A DNA stretch of 64,000 nucleotides from positions 2,046,001 to 2,110,000 of the forward strand of contig NZ_CP019428.1 in the NCBI RefSeq assembly GCF_009834565.1. The letters run 5' to 3'. Source of the DNA: Pseudomonas sp. R76 (GTDB lineage: Bacteria; Pseudomonadota; Gammaproteobacteria; Pseudomonadales; Pseudomonadaceae). Below, one piece after another: positions 46,947-55,960 of this stretch. Numbering within the stretch: position 1 is the first letter of the stretch; every line of letters begins with the position of its first letter. Both the position numbers and the translations under genes were made by a program. The notes under the pieces were generated by a model, which worked only from the letters and a program-made list of their open reading frames with translations, made no database searches and was not told the origin of the DNA.

Positions 46947-48092
46947 ATGAAAATTCCATTTAACAAACCACCCTATACGGGTAATGAAGATCAATATGTT
47001 ACGCGCGCCATGCGCAGTGCCAAGATGTCGGGTGACGGTGAATTTACCATTAGTTGCCAACAATGGTTTGAAGAAACATTTTCATGTGAAAAGGCCCTGC
47101 TGACGCCCTCGTGCACCCAAGCACTCGAAATGGCCGCCATTTTGATAGATATACAGCCGGGTGATGAAGTGATCATGCCCAGCTTTACCTTTGTCAGTAC
47201 GGCGAACGCATTCGTGCTTCGGGGCGCGAAAATTGTTTTTGTCGATATTCGCCCGGACACCATGAATATCGATGAGACGCTTATCGAGGCGGCGATCACC
47301 GCAAAGACCAAAGCCATCGTCCCCGTTCATTATGCAGGTGTCGCCTGTGAAATGGACGTGATTATGGACATTGCCCAGCGGCATGATTTATTTGTCGTGG
47401 AAGACGCCGCGCAAGGCATGATGTCGACGTATAAAGGCCGTTGGTTGGGCACGATCGGGCATCTGGCGGCCTATAGTTTTCATGAAACTAAAAACTACAC
47501 GAGTGGTGGTGAAGGCGGCTTGTTGTTAATCAACGATAAGCGGTTCATTGGTCGCGCCGAAATCATCAGAGAGAAAGGCACTAACCGCAGTCAGTTTTTC
47601 CGAGGGATGATCGACAAATATACCTGGGTGGATATCGGCAGTAGCTATTTGCCGGGTGAGTTGCAAGCGGCCTATTTGTTTGGTCAATTGGAAGAAGCGA
47701 AGAACATTAACGATTTCAGGCTCGGCATTTGGCAGCGCTATAACCTGGCGTTCGCTGGGTTGGTCGCGGCGGGCCTGCTTGAAGTGCCAACGGTCCCCGA
47801 AGCGTGTATCGCCAATGGGCACATGTTTTATATTAAAGTTAAGAACATCGACGCGCGCAAGTCAGTGCTCAGTTATCTGAACGCTGCGGGTGTGGGGGCG
47901 GTATTTCATTATGTTCCGCTGCACAGTGCACCGGCGGGTATTTTACTCGGTCGGTTCACCGGCGAAGACCGGTTTACGACCCAGGAAAGCGAGCGTCTTA
48001 TTCGCCTGCCCATCTGGTATGGCATGACAGAGCCTGAAATGCAGCATGTCATCAATTCGGTGATAGGTGCAGTTGATGCCGCGGGTCGGTGA
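46947..48092 (+). CDS. wecE: dTDP-4-amino-4,6-dideoxygalactose transaminase (WecE/RffA)
   Basis: A 381-residue PLP sugar aminotransferase of the DegT/DnrJ/EryC1 family. It follows E. coli WecE (RffA) closely: 'LLTPSCTQALEMAAILIDIQPGDEVIMPSFTFVSTANAFVLRGAKIVFVDIRPDTMNIDETLIEAAI' and 'VEDAAQGMMSTYKGR'; PLP Lys182 is in 'SFHETKNYTSGGEGG'. WecE turns dTDP-4-keto-6-deoxyglucose into dTDP-4-amino-4,6-dideoxygalactose (dTDP-Fuc4N). The RmlA and RmlB enzymes that make its substrate are not in the window. The ATG at 46947 has GGGTGAG upstream. It is the first gene of the cluster and overlaps wzx. Confidence 0.93.
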   Translation: MKIPFNKPPYTGNEDQYVTRAMRSAKMSGDGEFTISCQQWFEETFSCEKALLTPSCTQALEMAAILIDIQPGDEVIMPSFTFVSTANAFVLRGAKIVFVDIRPDTMNIDETLIEAAITAKTKAIVPVHYAGVACEMDVIMDIAQRHDLFVVEDAAQGMMSTYKGRWLGTIGHLAAYSFHETKNYTSGGEGGLLLINDKRFIGRAEIIREKGTNRSQFFRGMIDKYTWVDIGSSYLPGELQAAYLFGQLEEAKNINDFRLGIWQRYNLAFAGLVAAGLLEVPTVPEACIANGHMFYIKVKNIDARKSVLSYLNAAGVGAVFHYVPLHSAPAGILLGRFTGEDRFTTQESERLIRLPIWYGMTEPEMQHVINSVIGAVDAAGR

Positions 48093-49356
48093 ATTGAAGG
48101 GCTCAAACCGCAGCATGCTGTTCGGCGCTTTCTTTACAAGCGCCGCGCAAGCGTCAAAGATACTTGTTGGCTTCTGCATATTAAAGTTAATCGCCCTGTA
48201 CCTGGGGGTCGACGGCCTCGGCAAGCTCGGACATTTCATGAGCTTAGTGTCTATCGCCGTCCTCCTGGCGGGAGGAGGGATAAGCCACGGTATAATAAAG
48301 TACGTCGCGGAATTTAAAAGCAACCCATTCAAGTTATATAAGTTGTTCTCGACATCGGCGTTCTACGCTTTCGGATTCTGCCTGGTGTCATTTGTTTTAC
48401 TGGCGGTCTTTTCAGCGCAGGTGTCGAATTTTGTATTTGGGCATCCTGAGGACTACTGGATCATTGTCCTGCTGGCGCTCGCTCAGTTTGTCTTTGCGTT
48501 CAATACGCTGTTTTCAGGTTTTTTTAATGGCCTTGGAAAACTTAAAGTCAACGCCAGCGTTCAAGTAACGGCTAACCTTGTTGTGCTGCCCATTATCTGG
48601 TGGCTGATTTCCGCATTTGGCCTGCCCGGTGCGGCAATTGCCATGCTGACTATCTTCACTATGCCGGCGCTCATCTCTTTGGTTTATCTGAAGGGCATGC
48701 CGCTGTTCAGATTGTTCACGTGGCGCAAGGTGGATGTTGCACTGAGCAAGAAGTTTTCCAAGTTTGGGTTGATGTTGCTGGTCAGTGCATTGATGTTTCC
48801 CGTGGTCGAGATAGTTATCAGGGAATCGTTGATAGCACGGGTAGGCTACTCCGAGGCGGGCATCTGGCAAGGGAGCATCAAGCTGTCGAGCGCGTACATC
48901 GGTTTTTTCAGTGTGTTTCTGGCGTCGTACTACATGCCGATGGTGTCAGCGACCCAAGACAAGGCCGTGATCAAAGCGCAAGTGATAAAGTTTATGCTGT
49001 TGGTGATGGCGGTGTTTTTAGCTGGCGCGAGCGTGTTGTACGTAGGGCGAAGTTTTTTTATTCCGGTGTTGTTGTCTTCCGAATTTCATGAGTTGGAAGG
49101 TTATATAATTTATCAGCTGATTGGCGACTTCTTCAAAGTTGCTGCCTATGTCATAGGTTTTGTTGTGGTGGCCAAAGCCGCGACGAAATTGTACATCTTC
49201 TCCGAGGTGTTGCAGGCGCTGCTGTTTGTTGGCTTGACGTTCACCGTGGGGCGCGAAGTCGGCGGTGTGTACGGCGTGATGTATTCTTATATGTTGGCTT
49301 ATATAGTATTTTTTATGATTTCCATTGCCGGTTTTATCTCTTGGGCACGCAACTGA
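48076..49356 (+). CDS. wzx: O-antigen flippase Wzx (WzxE-like)
   Basis: A 426-residue MOP-superfamily membrane protein with about twelve hydrophobic segments. It resembles the enterobacterial-common-antigen flippase WzxE in segments such as 'GGGISHGIIKYVAEFKSNPFKLYKLFSTS', 'SEAGIWQGSIKLSSAYIGF' and 'YQLIGDFFKVAAYVIGFVVVAKAATKLYIFSEVLQ'. It should move the undecaprenyl-linked repeat unit across the inner membrane. The wecE-wzxE order is that of the enterobacterial-common-antigen operon. The ATG at 48076 overlaps wecE by 17 bases; an ATG at 48115 is an alternative. Confidence 0.9.
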   Translation: MPRVGELKGSNRSMLFGAFFTSAAQASKILVGFCILKLIALYLGVDGLGKLGHFMSLVSIAVLLAGGGISHGIIKYVAEFKSNPFKLYKLFSTSAFYAFGFCLVSFVLLAVFSAQVSNFVFGHPEDYWIIVLLALAQFVFAFNTLFSGFFNGLGKLKVNASVQVTANLVVLPIIWWLISAFGLPGAAIAMLTIFTMPALISLVYLKGMPLFRLFTWRKVDVALSKKFSKFGLMLLVSALMFPVVEIVIRESLIARVGYSEAGIWQGSIKLSSAYIGFFSVFLASYYMPMVSATQDKAVIKAQVIKFMLLVMAVFLAGASVLYVGRSFFIPVLLSSEFHELEGYIIYQLIGDFFKVAAYVIGFVVVAKAATKLYIFSEVLQALLFVGLTFTVGREVGGVYGVMYSYMLAYIVFFMISIAGFISWARN

Positions 49357-50471
49357 TGGGCCTGGAATTCTCCTTCCCGCTGTACCTCGTATTCGGATTT
49401 CTGGTCATCGTTGCCGCGTGGGATACCCTGAGTGACCACGCGTTGCCGCGGGCAGCGGTGGGCGCCCTGATGGGGGTTCCTCTTATCCTGCTGGCGACAT
49501 TCAGGATCGCAGGCGTGGGCAGTGATGATCTCGCCTACCTGAGAATGATGCAGGAAGTTCCCTCGGTGCTAGAGTGTCGCCATCTGTTTTGCGACTACAG
49601 CTACTCAACATTTAATATCGAATTCGGTTTCTATATTGTCCTCTCGGTGTTGGCCGTATTAGGGCGTAATTCTTTTATCTTATTTGGCTTCTGCTCGCTG
49701 CTGGCGGTTTCTCTCAACCTCAGAAGCATACGGTACTTCTCTCCTTACTTTGCCTTGGGTGTGTTGGTCTATTTTGCACACTTTTTCCTTGCCAAAGAGC
49801 TGAATGCAATACGCTTGGGTGTCGCTTCCAGTCTAGTTTTTTTGGCCGCCACGTATCTTCATAGAAAAGAATACGCGCTACTGGCGGTTTATCTTGCGCT
49901 AGCAATGATGGTGCACGTGTCGTCGGTGTTTTTTGTGGTGCCTGTTGTGTTGTATTGGCTAAAACCCTCGCGGGCTTTTTACCTTGGGCTCAGTGGCATT
50001 CTTTTATTGGCCGCGTCGTTTGTTGATTCAAAGCTCCTGCTGCGACAACTGGAATTTATCAGTTTTATCAGTGATAAAATTGAGTCCTACCTGACGACGG
50101 AAAAGTACGGCTATGCACTGCCTTTGTTCGACATGGTCAATGTCAAAAACCTGATCCTGGTGGTCGCTGGATTGATCTGGTCGCAAAAGCTGGATGCACG
50201 CTACCCAACGTTCAAGCTGGTGTTTTGCGTGTTTTATTGCGCAACGTTTTTGCGAATAGTGATGGGCGATTTTGCCATACTCGCAGGTCGCGGGTATGCG
50301 AGCATTTCCATGTTTGAATACGTGCTGCTGCCGATGTTGGCAGTGCACTTGTTGGGTAAGAAACTGGGCGTTGTCATGGTCTCACTATATGCGCTCGCCA
50401 CCTTGTACCTGAATTTGAGTAGTAACTTGGGTTGGACCGGCAATTCCGAAGTTTTTTTTAGTTTTCTATAA
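49356..50471 (+). CDS. wzy: O-antigen polymerase Wzy, EpsG-type
   Basis: A 371-residue protein with about ten hydrophobic segments and little else conserved, as usual for polymerases. The segments 'FRIAGVGSDDLAYLRMMQEVPS' (residues about 47-68) and 'NIEFGFYIVLSVLA' match the EpsG family pattern, in which an Asp/Tyr loop follows an Arg. It should link repeat units in the periplasm. It overlaps the wzx stop (TGATG) and is followed 16 bases on by a glycosyltransferase gene. The position, topology and EpsG-like loop make the call fairly safe, although the family cannot be verified here. Confidence 0.82.
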   Translation: MGLEFSFPLYLVFGFLVIVAAWDTLSDHALPRAAVGALMGVPLILLATFRIAGVGSDDLAYLRMMQEVPSVLECRHLFCDYSYSTFNIEFGFYIVLSVLAVLGRNSFILFGFCSLLAVSLNLRSIRYFSPYFALGVLVYFAHFFLAKELNAIRLGVASSLVFLAATYLHRKEYALLAVYLALAMMVHVSSVFFVVPVVLYWLKPSRAFYLGLSGILLLAASFVDSKLLLRQLEFISFISDKIESYLTTEKYGYALPLFDMVNVKNLILVVAGLIWSQKLDARYPTFKLVFCVFYCATFLRIVMGDFAILAGRGYASISMFEYVLLPMLAVHLLGKKLGVVMVSLYALATLYLNLSSNLGWTGNSEVFFSFL

Positions 50472-50487
50472 TTAGTGTGGTGGGCGT

Positions 50488-51699
50488 ATGAAGAATATCT
50501 TGTTTGTGGTAGGGGGCTTGGCCATCGGTGGGGTTGAGACCTACGTCGTCCGATTGGCTAAATACCTCAGCCAGGCCGGGTATACGGTAACGGTGAGGGT
50601 GCTGTCGAATAAATGTGATGCAGGGCTGTTCGACGAGCTGTCTCGTCACGCCCAAATCGATGTCGTCGAGCATGTACCCTTTCTGTCTGCGTCCAGCTGG
50701 ATAAATGCGCTGTTGCCAGCCAAAAAAGATCCGAACGTGTACGACATTGTTCACGTTGTAGACATATTGACATTGGCTTATGTTTTTCTGAACAAGACAC
50801 GCTTGAAGTTTTCCTTTCTCAGTGTCGGTATCTACCATGCTATGGAAATCAGCTGGTGGCGTGGGCGGAATGTATATTTCAGAAAAAAAATGCTTGAACT
50901 GTATGACCGTAACGTCCAGTTGACGTTGTTTCCCAATGAGCGAACAGCCGAAATGGCTGCGGCGCTGGCGCAGGTTGACGTGGCGACGCTGGATGTATTG
51001 CCCCTGGGCATTTCCTTCGAAAACTACAGCGCTCGGCAGCCGCTTCAATCGTCTCTGCGGATCGTCTCGGTAGGGCGTTTAGTCGATTTCAAAGTTTACA
51101 ATAAGCACGTCATCACGCAGTTGAGTGAGCTGCGTAAGCGCGCAAACTTTGAATACTTCATCTACGGTTCGGGGCCTGAACACGCGGCGCTGGTTTCATT
51201 GGCGCAGGCCTGTGGCGTCAGTGAATACGTGCACTTTATGGGCGAGGTCGAGTATGCCGAGCTGCCTGCCCTTTTTGATGGCGCGTTTTGTTTTGTCGGT
51301 TCAGGTACGACCATCATCGAAGCCTCCGCCGCCGGAATACCCTCGGTGGTGGGCATTGAATCCATAGAGTTACCACAGACCTGTGGGTTATTTTCCGATA
51401 TTTCAGGCTATTCCTACAATGAAGAGTCGGCGACGACGGTGAGAATGGGGATTCTGGAAACCATCGAGAAGCTGCACACTATGAGTCCCGAACAATACAA
51501 TGAAGTGTCCGATAAGCATCGACAAAAAGCGAAAGCGTTTGATATTGTCGAAACATCAAAAAGATTTGTAGAGCTGTCTAATCGCACGCCCGTTTTTGAC
51601 GGTTCGATGAATCGCTGGGTTGCGATATTGTCATTTTTAAAGTCCGTAATTGTGCAAGGGCCCAAGGCGCTTAAATCCCGATTTGATAGTGTGGGATGA
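50488..51699 (+). CDS. Glycosyltransferase family 4 protein
   Basis: A 403-residue GT-B transferase. The N-terminal 'FVVGGLAIGGVETYVVRLAKYLSQAGY' (acceptor domain) and the C-terminal 'LRIVSVGRLVDFK', 'FIYGSGPEHAAL' and 'GTTIIEASAAGIPSVVG' (E-x7-E-like donor motif) are GT4 features. No signal peptide; it acts at the cytoplasmic face of the inner membrane. It is one of only two non-initiating transferases in the cluster, so it probably adds either the WecE-made sugar or the L-amino sugar. Which one cannot be told. Confidence 0.88.
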   Translation: MKNILFVVGGLAIGGVETYVVRLAKYLSQAGYTVTVRVLSNKCDAGLFDELSRHAQIDVVEHVPFLSASSWINALLPAKKDPNVYDIVHVVDILTLAYVFLNKTRLKFSFLSVGIYHAMEISWWRGRNVYFRKKMLELYDRNVQLTLFPNERTAEMAAALAQVDVATLDVLPLGISFENYSARQPLQSSLRIVSVGRLVDFKVYNKHVITQLSELRKRANFEYFIYGSGPEHAALVSLAQACGVSEYVHFMGEVEYAELPALFDGAFCFVGSGTTIIEASAAGIPSVVGIESIELPQTCGLFSDISGYSYNEESATTVRMGILETIEKLHTMSPEQYNEVSDKHRQKAKAFDIVETSKRFVELSNRTPVFDGSMNRWVAILSFLKSVIVQGPKALKSRFDSVG

Positions 51700-51700
51700 T

Positions 51701-52936
51701 ATGTCTTTGAATATTGCGATTGTCACTCAGTATTTTTATCCTGAGAGCTTTATTATCAATGATATTGTTGAGGAGCTGGCTTGCCTTGGGCACACGGTTG
51801 AAGTCTTTACCGGGCAACCTAATTACCCGGACGGTGAGACCTATCAAGACTATGATCAAACGGCTTGCAGTGAGCAGGTGTATAAGGACAGTGTAAAAAT
51901 ACACCGCGTTCCGTTGAGGCCGCGAAAGTCAGGCGGTGCCCGCAACCTGATTCTCAACTATCTCTCCTTTGTGAAAAACGGAATCAGGTATTTTCCCAAG
52001 CAGAGTGCCGGTAAGCAGTTCGACGCGATTATTGTCTTTGCGGTCTCGCCGATTACCGCAGCTATTCCAGCCATCGTATTGAAGCGTTCCAGCAACGCTC
52101 ATTTGATGGTTTGGGTGCAGGATTTATGGCCCGAGACGCTTGAGGCGACGGGGTTCATCACCAATTCGCTGCTCTTGAAGGCGATTGGGGTTTTAGTCCG
52201 TTTTATTTACGCCAAGGCCGACACGGTGCTGGTGCAGTCCGAGGCGTTTATTTCCTCGGCGTCCAAGTATGTGGCAAAAGACAAGCTGGTCTACTACCCC
52301 AACTCTTACCGTGTTCCTGCCGCTCAGACAGACCCTTGCGACCGTCTGCCGCTGGAGGTCAGCCGATTATTATCGTCCAATTTTTGTGTGGTCTTCGCCG
52401 GGAACCTCGGGTTTGCGCAGTCCTTGGAAACGATAGTCGATGCCGCAAAAGCACTGCTTCAGTTGGACTGCAAGATTGTCGTGGTGGGCAGTGGCAGCCG
52501 TTTGGATTGGATGCATGAGCAGAAGCGTCAACACAACCTGCATAATCTTGAGCTCGTAGGGCGTTTGCCTTCCTCGGTCATGCCTGAACTGTTTTCAAAA
52601 AGTGAGGCGCTACTGGTCACACTCAAGCGCGAGGAAATATTCGCGCTGACCATACCCAGTAAGATCCAGGCGTATATGGCGGCGGGCAAGCCTATCCTGG
52701 CCGCCCTGGATGGAGAGGGAGCCAGAATAGTGGAGCAGGCAGGTGCCGGGTTGTGTTCTCAGGCAGAGGACGCAGCAGCGCTTGCCAGGAACATCGAGTC
52801 GCTCTACGAGGCTTCGCCGGAAAAAAGAGCCGCCTACGGGGCGGCGTCGTTCAGCTTTTTCTGTAACAATTACGAAATGAAAACGCAGTGCCGTCGATTG
52901 GTACAGATTATTAAAGAACGAATTGGCAACCTTTAG
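51701..52936 (+). CDS. wbuB: WbuB-family glycosyltransferase (GT4)
   Basis: A 411-residue GT4 transferase of the WbuB type, which usually adds N-acetyl-L-fucosamine or a related L-amino sugar. Family features are 'IVTQYFYPESFIINDIVEELACLGHTVEVFTGQPNYP' at the N-terminus, 'VWVQDLWPETLEATGF', and 'FAGNLGFAQSLETIVDAAK' with 'IPSKIQAYMAAGKPILAALDGEGARIVEQAGAG' at the C-terminus. It directly precedes three genes for an L-QuiNAc/L-FucNAc-type precursor, a common pairing. The ATG at 51701 follows the previous stop by one base. Confidence 0.9.
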   Translation: MSLNIAIVTQYFYPESFIINDIVEELACLGHTVEVFTGQPNYPDGETYQDYDQTACSEQVYKDSVKIHRVPLRPRKSGGARNLILNYLSFVKNGIRYFPKQSAGKQFDAIIVFAVSPITAAIPAIVLKRSSNAHLMVWVQDLWPETLEATGFITNSLLLKAIGVLVRFIYAKADTVLVQSEAFISSASKYVAKDKLVYYPNSYRVPAAQTDPCDRLPLEVSRLLSSNFCVVFAGNLGFAQSLETIVDAAKALLQLDCKIVVVGSGSRLDWMHEQKRQHNLHNLELVGRLPSSVMPELFSKSEALLVTLKREEIFALTIPSKIQAYMAAGKPILAALDGEGARIVEQAGAGLCSQAEDAAALARNIESLYEASPEKRAAYGAASFSFFCNNYEMKTQCRRLVQIIKERIGNL

Positions 52937-52945
52937 AGATAAACC

Positions 52946-53803
52946 ATGAAAATATTAGTGTTGGGCGTGACGGGAATGCTTGGTAGTGCGGTGTTCAAGT
53001 ATCTTTCCAATCACACATCACATAGTGTTTTCGGCACTATGCGTGGGCAAAGCGGGGCAGCGTATTTTGAAGAAAAGCATCGGGGCAGCTTTTATTCAAA
53101 TGTTGACGTTCTGGATTACGAGTCGCTGGTCTCGGTGTTTGAAGACAATCGTCCGGACGTGGTGATCAACTGCGTCGGCTTGATCAAGCAATTAGCCCAC
53201 GCCAATGACCCGCTGTCGACGTTGCCGCTCAACTCGATGTTACCCCATCGGTTGTCCAAATTATGCAAGCTGGCCAACGCGCGGCTGATTCATATCAGTA
53301 CCGATTGTGTCTTTACCGGCTCGAAGGGCATGTACCTCGAGTCGGATATTTCCGATGCCGTCGACTTGTATGGAAAGTCCAAGTTTATTGGCGAGTTGAA
53401 TGATCAGCCTCACGCGATCACCTTGCGCACCTCTATCATCGGCCATGAGTTAGCGAGCACCGCGTCTCTGGTTGATTGGTTTCTGTCCCAGGAAGGGTCG
53501 GTAAAGGGGTTCACGAAAGCTATTTTTTCGGGCGTGCCTACTGCAGAACTGGCGCGCATCATTGTTGAGTATGTGCTGCCGAACGAGCAGTTGTTCGGCC
53601 TCTATCACGTCTCGGTTAACCCTATTGATAAGTTCACGCTGCTGAATGAAATCGCCAAGGTCTATCAAAAGGAAATTGATATTATTCCCGATGATAAATT
53701 GGCGATTGATCGTTCCCTTGACTCGACACGCTTCCGTGACGCCGTGGGTTACCTCCCACCGTCATGGCCGGACTTGATTCAGTTTATGCGTGCACAGCGA
53801 TAG
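52946..53803 (+). CDS. RmlD-type sugar-nucleotide 4-reductase (WbvR/QnlA-like)
   Basis: A 285-residue SDR reductase related to RmlD. The cofactor loop GVTGMLG is at residues 7-13; 'HISTDCVFTGSKGMYLESD' and Tyr-x3-Lys in 'DLYGKSKFIGE' are catalytic. It lies between a WbuB transferase and a WbjB/FnlA-type dehydratase, so it should reduce the keto sugar that enzyme makes from UDP-GlcNAc. The UDP-L-FucNAc route uses FnlB/WbjC, which is about 370 residues with a C-terminal cupin domain. This protein has no such domain, so I favour the UDP-L-QuiNAc (L-RhaNAc) route, where the reductase is short. Confidence 0.8.
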   Translation: MKILVLGVTGMLGSAVFKYLSNHTSHSVFGTMRGQSGAAYFEEKHRGSFYSNVDVLDYESLVSVFEDNRPDVVINCVGLIKQLAHANDPLSTLPLNSMLPHRLSKLCKLANARLIHISTDCVFTGSKGMYLESDISDAVDLYGKSKFIGELNDQPHAITLRTSIIGHELASTASLVDWFLSQEGSVKGFTKAIFSGVPTAELARIIVEYVLPNEQLFGLYHVSVNPIDKFTLLNEIAKVYQKEIDIIPDDKLAIDRSLDSTRFRDAVGYLPPSWPDLIQFMRAQR

Positions 53804-53815
53804 TTAGGAGTTGGT

Positions 53816-54826
53816 ATGTTTGATAATAAAGTATTGATGATCACCGGCGGCACCGGTTCTTTTGGTAATACCGTGCTGAAGCGTTTTCTCGACACGCAAG
53901 TCAAAGAAATTCGTGTGTTCAGTCGCGACGAGAAAAAACAGGAAGATATGCGCATTGCGCTCGGCAATGACAAAGTCAAATTTTATATTGGTGATGTGCG
54001 CGATTACGCCAGCATTTCCCAAGCCATGGTCGGTGTGAACTATATCTTTCACGCGGCGGCACTCAAGCAGGTGCCGTCGTGTGAGTTCTACCCGATGGAA
54101 GCGGTTAAAACCAACGTTCTGGGTACGGAAAATGTGCTGAATGCAGCCATTGCCAACAACGTAGAACGTGTCGTTGTGTTGAGCACTGACAAAGCGGTAT
54201 ACCCGATCAATGCCATGGGGATTTCCAAGGCCATGGCGGAAAAGTTGGTGGTGGCCAAATCCCGGATGATCCCGCAAGGCGGCCCGGTTATTTGCTCCAC
54301 GCGGTACGGTAATGTGATGGCTTCGCGGGGCTCGGTGATCCCGTTGTTCATCAATCAATTGAAACAGGGCGGTGAACTCACGGTCACCGACCCGAATATG
54401 ACCCGCTTCCTGATGTCGCTGGAAGACTCCGTTGACCTGGTGCTGCATGCGTTCGAATTCGCCCAGCAGGGTGATATTTTCGTGCAAAAAGCACCGGCGT
54501 CGACCGTGGCGGATCTGGCGCAGGCACTCAAGGAACTCTTCAACCGCTTAAACGCAATTAAAGTCATTGGCACGCGTCATGGCGAGAAGCTCTACGAGTC
54601 GCTGATTTCTCGCGAAGAGATGGCCAAGTCCGAAGACATGGGCCGCTACTACCGTATTCCGGCGGACAACCGCGACCTGAACTATGAAAAGTATTTTGTC
54701 GAAGGTGAAACGCACATCTCCGAGCTGGATGATTACACCTCGCATAACACCGAACGCCTGGACGTCGAGGGCGTTAAAGCGCTGCTGTTGAAGTTGGAAT
54801 TTATCCAGGAGCAGCTCAATGCTTAA
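53816..54826 (+). CDS. UDP-GlcNAc 4,6-dehydratase/5-epimerase, WbjB/FnlA/CapE type
   Basis: A 336-residue SDR dehydratase. The cofactor loop is GGTGSFG (residues 11-17); the catalytic region 'VVLSTDKAVYPINAMGISKAMAEKLVV' has Met-x3-Lys instead of Tyr-x3-Lys, as in the inverting FlaA1/WbjB group. 'STRYGNVMASRGSVIPLF' and 'GTRHGEKLYESLISREEM' complete the match. It starts the route from UDP-GlcNAc to UDP-2-acetamido-2,6-dideoxy-L-hexoses. It is followed by the epimerase gene with an eight-base overlap. Confidence 0.92.
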   Translation: MFDNKVLMITGGTGSFGNTVLKRFLDTQVKEIRVFSRDEKKQEDMRIALGNDKVKFYIGDVRDYASISQAMVGVNYIFHAAALKQVPSCEFYPMEAVKTNVLGTENVLNAAIANNVERVVVLSTDKAVYPINAMGISKAMAEKLVVAKSRMIPQGGPVICSTRYGNVMASRGSVIPLFINQLKQGGELTVTDPNMTRFLMSLEDSVDLVLHAFEFAQQGDIFVQKAPASTVADLAQALKELFNRLNAIKVIGTRHGEKLYESLISREEMAKSEDMGRYYRIPADNRDLNYEKYFVEGETHISELDDYTSHNTERLDVEGVKALLLKLEFIQEQLNA

Positions 54827-55946
54827 GGTTATGACGCTGGTCGGCACGCGCCCGGAACTCATCAAGATGAGCCGCGTGATCGCTGAGCTCGATAAGCAAA
54901 CTCATCATATTCTGGTTCACTCGGGGCAGAATTATGACTATGAGCTTAATCAGGTCTTCTTTGACGACTTGGACATTCGCAAACCCGATCATTTCCTGGG
55001 CGCCGTGGGCGACACTGCAGCGCAGACAATTGCACAGGTCATCGCCAAATCCGACGAGCTTTTCGAATTGGAAAAGCCGGATGCGTTGCTGCTTTACGGT
55101 GATACGAATACTTGCCTGGCGGTCATTTCCGCCAAGCGGCGCAAAATCCCGGTTTTCCATATGGAAGCGGGAAATCGCTGTTTTGATCAGCGTGTGCCTG
55201 AAGAGCTCAATCGCAAGGTGCTTGACCATTTGAGCGACATCAATATGGTGCTGACCGAGCATGCTCGTCGTTATCTGCTTGATGAAGGCGTGCGTCCTGA
55301 AACAATCATCAAGACCGGCTCGCATATGGCGGAAGTCCTGGATCACTACATGCCGAAGATTCAAGCCTCGGATGTTCTCGCACGGGAAGGCCTGGCAGCA
55401 GGGGAGTATTTTGTTGTCAGCGCGCACCGCGAGGAAAACGTTGATACGCCCGACAACCTGAGAGACTTGCTGGCATCGCTGAAGGCCTTGGTCGACAAAT
55501 ACCAATACCCGGTCATCGTGTCGACTCACCCGCGCACCCGTAAACGTCTCGAGGCACTGGGCGAGTCGCTGGATCATCCTTTGATTCGCTTCGTTAAACC
55601 GTTTGGCTTGCTCGACTACATCAAGTTGCAGATGGAAGCGTTTTGCGTGCTGTCCGACAGCGGCACTATCACCGAAGAGGCTTCGCTGCTGAACCTGCCT
55701 GCGGTCACCATCAGGAACGCGCATGAGCGCCCGGAGGGCATGGATGAAGGCACGCTGATCATGTGCGGGCTGAAAGCTGAGCGCGTGCTTGATGCGGTGC
55801 GTGTCGTCACGACACAACACGTGCGTGGCGAGCGGGTAATGTCGGTGGTCGGTGATTATCTTGGCGGTGCCGTCTCCAAGAAAGTCGTGCGTATTGTGCA
55901 CAGCTACACCGATTACATTAACCGCACCGTCTGGTCCAAATCGTAA
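54819..55946 (+). CDS. UDP-sugar C2-epimerase, WbjD/FnlC/WbvD type (non-hydrolysing)
   Basis: A 375-residue epimerase of the UDP-GlcNAc 2-epimerase family. 'LVGTRPELIKMSRVIAEL' opens the protein; 'FHMEAGNRCFDQRVPEELNRKVLDHLSDINM', 'VSAHREENVDTPDNL' and 'LSDSGTITEEASLLNLPAVTIR' are the catalytic and UDP-binding motifs. The 'AGNRCFD..VPEE' form is typical of the FnlC/WbjD branch, which turns the L-talo/L-rhamno intermediate into UDP-L-FucNAc or UDP-L-QuiNAc, and not of WecB-type ManNAc enzymes. It completes the three-gene L-sugar module and overlaps the gene before it. Confidence 0.92.
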   Translation: MLKVMTLVGTRPELIKMSRVIAELDKQTHHILVHSGQNYDYELNQVFFDDLDIRKPDHFLGAVGDTAAQTIAQVIAKSDELFELEKPDALLLYGDTNTCLAVISAKRRKIPVFHMEAGNRCFDQRVPEELNRKVLDHLSDINMVLTEHARRYLLDEGVRPETIIKTGSHMAEVLDHYMPKIQASDVLAREGLAAGEYFVVSAHREENVDTPDNLRDLLASLKALVDKYQYPVIVSTHPRTRKRLEALGESLDHPLIRFVKPFGLLDYIKLQMEAFCVLSDSGTITEEASLLNLPAVTIRNAHERPEGMDEGTLIMCGLKAERVLDAVRVVTTQHVRGERVMSVVGDYLGGAVSKKVVRIVHSYTDYINRTVWSKS

Positions 55947-55960
55947 GCAAGGAGCTTTGC

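Noticed and set aside
52946..53803. RmlD of dTDP-rhamnose synthesis
   Set aside because: No rmlA, rmlB or rmlC is nearby, and the gene sits inside the UDP-GlcNAc-derived L-sugar module, so a UDP-sugar reductase is more likely.
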